A DNA stretch of 64,000 nt, from positions 62,001 through 126,000 of the forward strand of contig NZ_JARTLM010000005.1 in assembly GCF_029625905.1 (NCBI RefSeq), read 5' to 3'. This DNA is from Hydrogenovibrio sp. 3SP14C1. Its GTDB lineage: Bacteria; Pseudomonadota; Gammaproteobacteria; Thiomicrospirales; Thiomicrospiraceae. Below the pieces are notes generated by a model. It had not been told where the DNA came from, did not search any database, and saw only the letters and a list, made by a program, of their open reading frames with translations. Shown here in pieces: positions 63,916-64,000 of the stretch (positions are counted from its first letter, which is position 1; the number at the start of each line of letters is the position of its first letter). The position numbers and the translations under genes are program-made.

Positions 63916-64000
63916 TCTTCTTTATTTCTAATTATTTTAAATCCACTTGAGTTTGTCTTGCACGCGATTTTGATTATCTAGGAAGTCAGAGTTTGACCTG

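Overview
This window reads as the chromosome of a marine-type, sulfur-oxidising gammaproteobacterium, most like the Hydrogenovibrio/Thiomicrospira/Thiomicrorhabdus group. That placement is inference. It rests on gammaproteobacterial gene orders (kdsC-lptCAB, mlaFEDCB-ibaG-murA, petABC, ffh next to ypjD and corB), sulfur-handling DsrE and rhodanese proteins, modest G+C, and a ParA plus small disordered protein pair that resembles a carboxysome-positioning McdA/McdB system. No rRNA, tRNA, CRISPR array or intact insertion sequence was seen.

Layout. 1-2500: vitamin B12 uptake genes (btuF fragment, btuB) on the minus strand behind a cobalamin riboswitch. 2556-4668: a minus-strand sulfur-type operon (DUF1841, rhodanese, small membrane protein, DsrE family). 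4942-7643: cytochrome b561 and a BaeSR-like two-component system. 7690-10483: two cyclic-di-GMP-I riboswitch candidates either side of prfC; the second leads into an overlooked 47-codon membrane peptide gene and the first into no recognisable gene. 10498-16066: mgtE, hpf, lptBAC, kdsC and a YrbG-type antiporter, without rpoN or kdsD in the usual places. 16179-25331: a YecE-like gene, the Mla lipid-transport operon with an embedded YadGH-type ABC exporter, ibaG, murA, hisG, hisD. 25459-36605: nif3-like gene, cytochrome bc1 (petABC), radA, suhB, corB-like, ypjD-like, ffh, a HAD phosphatase, rppH. 37035-42947: pyruvate dehydrogenase (aceE, aceF, lpdA with its own lipoyl domain).

43051-54800 is more accessory. 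It holds a two-gene coiled-coil module and a PAS-GGDEF-EAL gene broken by an in-frame ochre codon and flanked by two DUF3820 copies, one of them truncated. A methyltransferase, wrbA behind a strong promoter with a near-perfect palindromic operator, a DAACS symporter, a beta-propeller protein and a DEAD-box helicase follow. 55009-59891 looks like an acquired, higher-G+C block: a histone-deacetylase/acetylpolyamine amidohydrolase-family enzyme divergent from an ATP-grasp ligase and a 668-residue protein in which I can see a papain-like Gln-Cys-His-Asn constellation. This is the best candidate for an undescribed system. After it come selD and mnmH (tRNA 2-selenouridine), a small unknown gene, and the McdA/McdB-like pair.

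A perfect decamer palindrome, CCAGGCCTGG, sits at the centre of many intergenic hairpins across the window and behaves like a genome-specific terminator or repeat family. Themes that connect genes are c-di-GMP signalling (two riboswitches plus a disrupted cyclase/phosphodiesterase), envelope biogenesis (Lpt, Mla, KdsC, MurA), and respiration and central carbon entry (bc1, b561, PDH).
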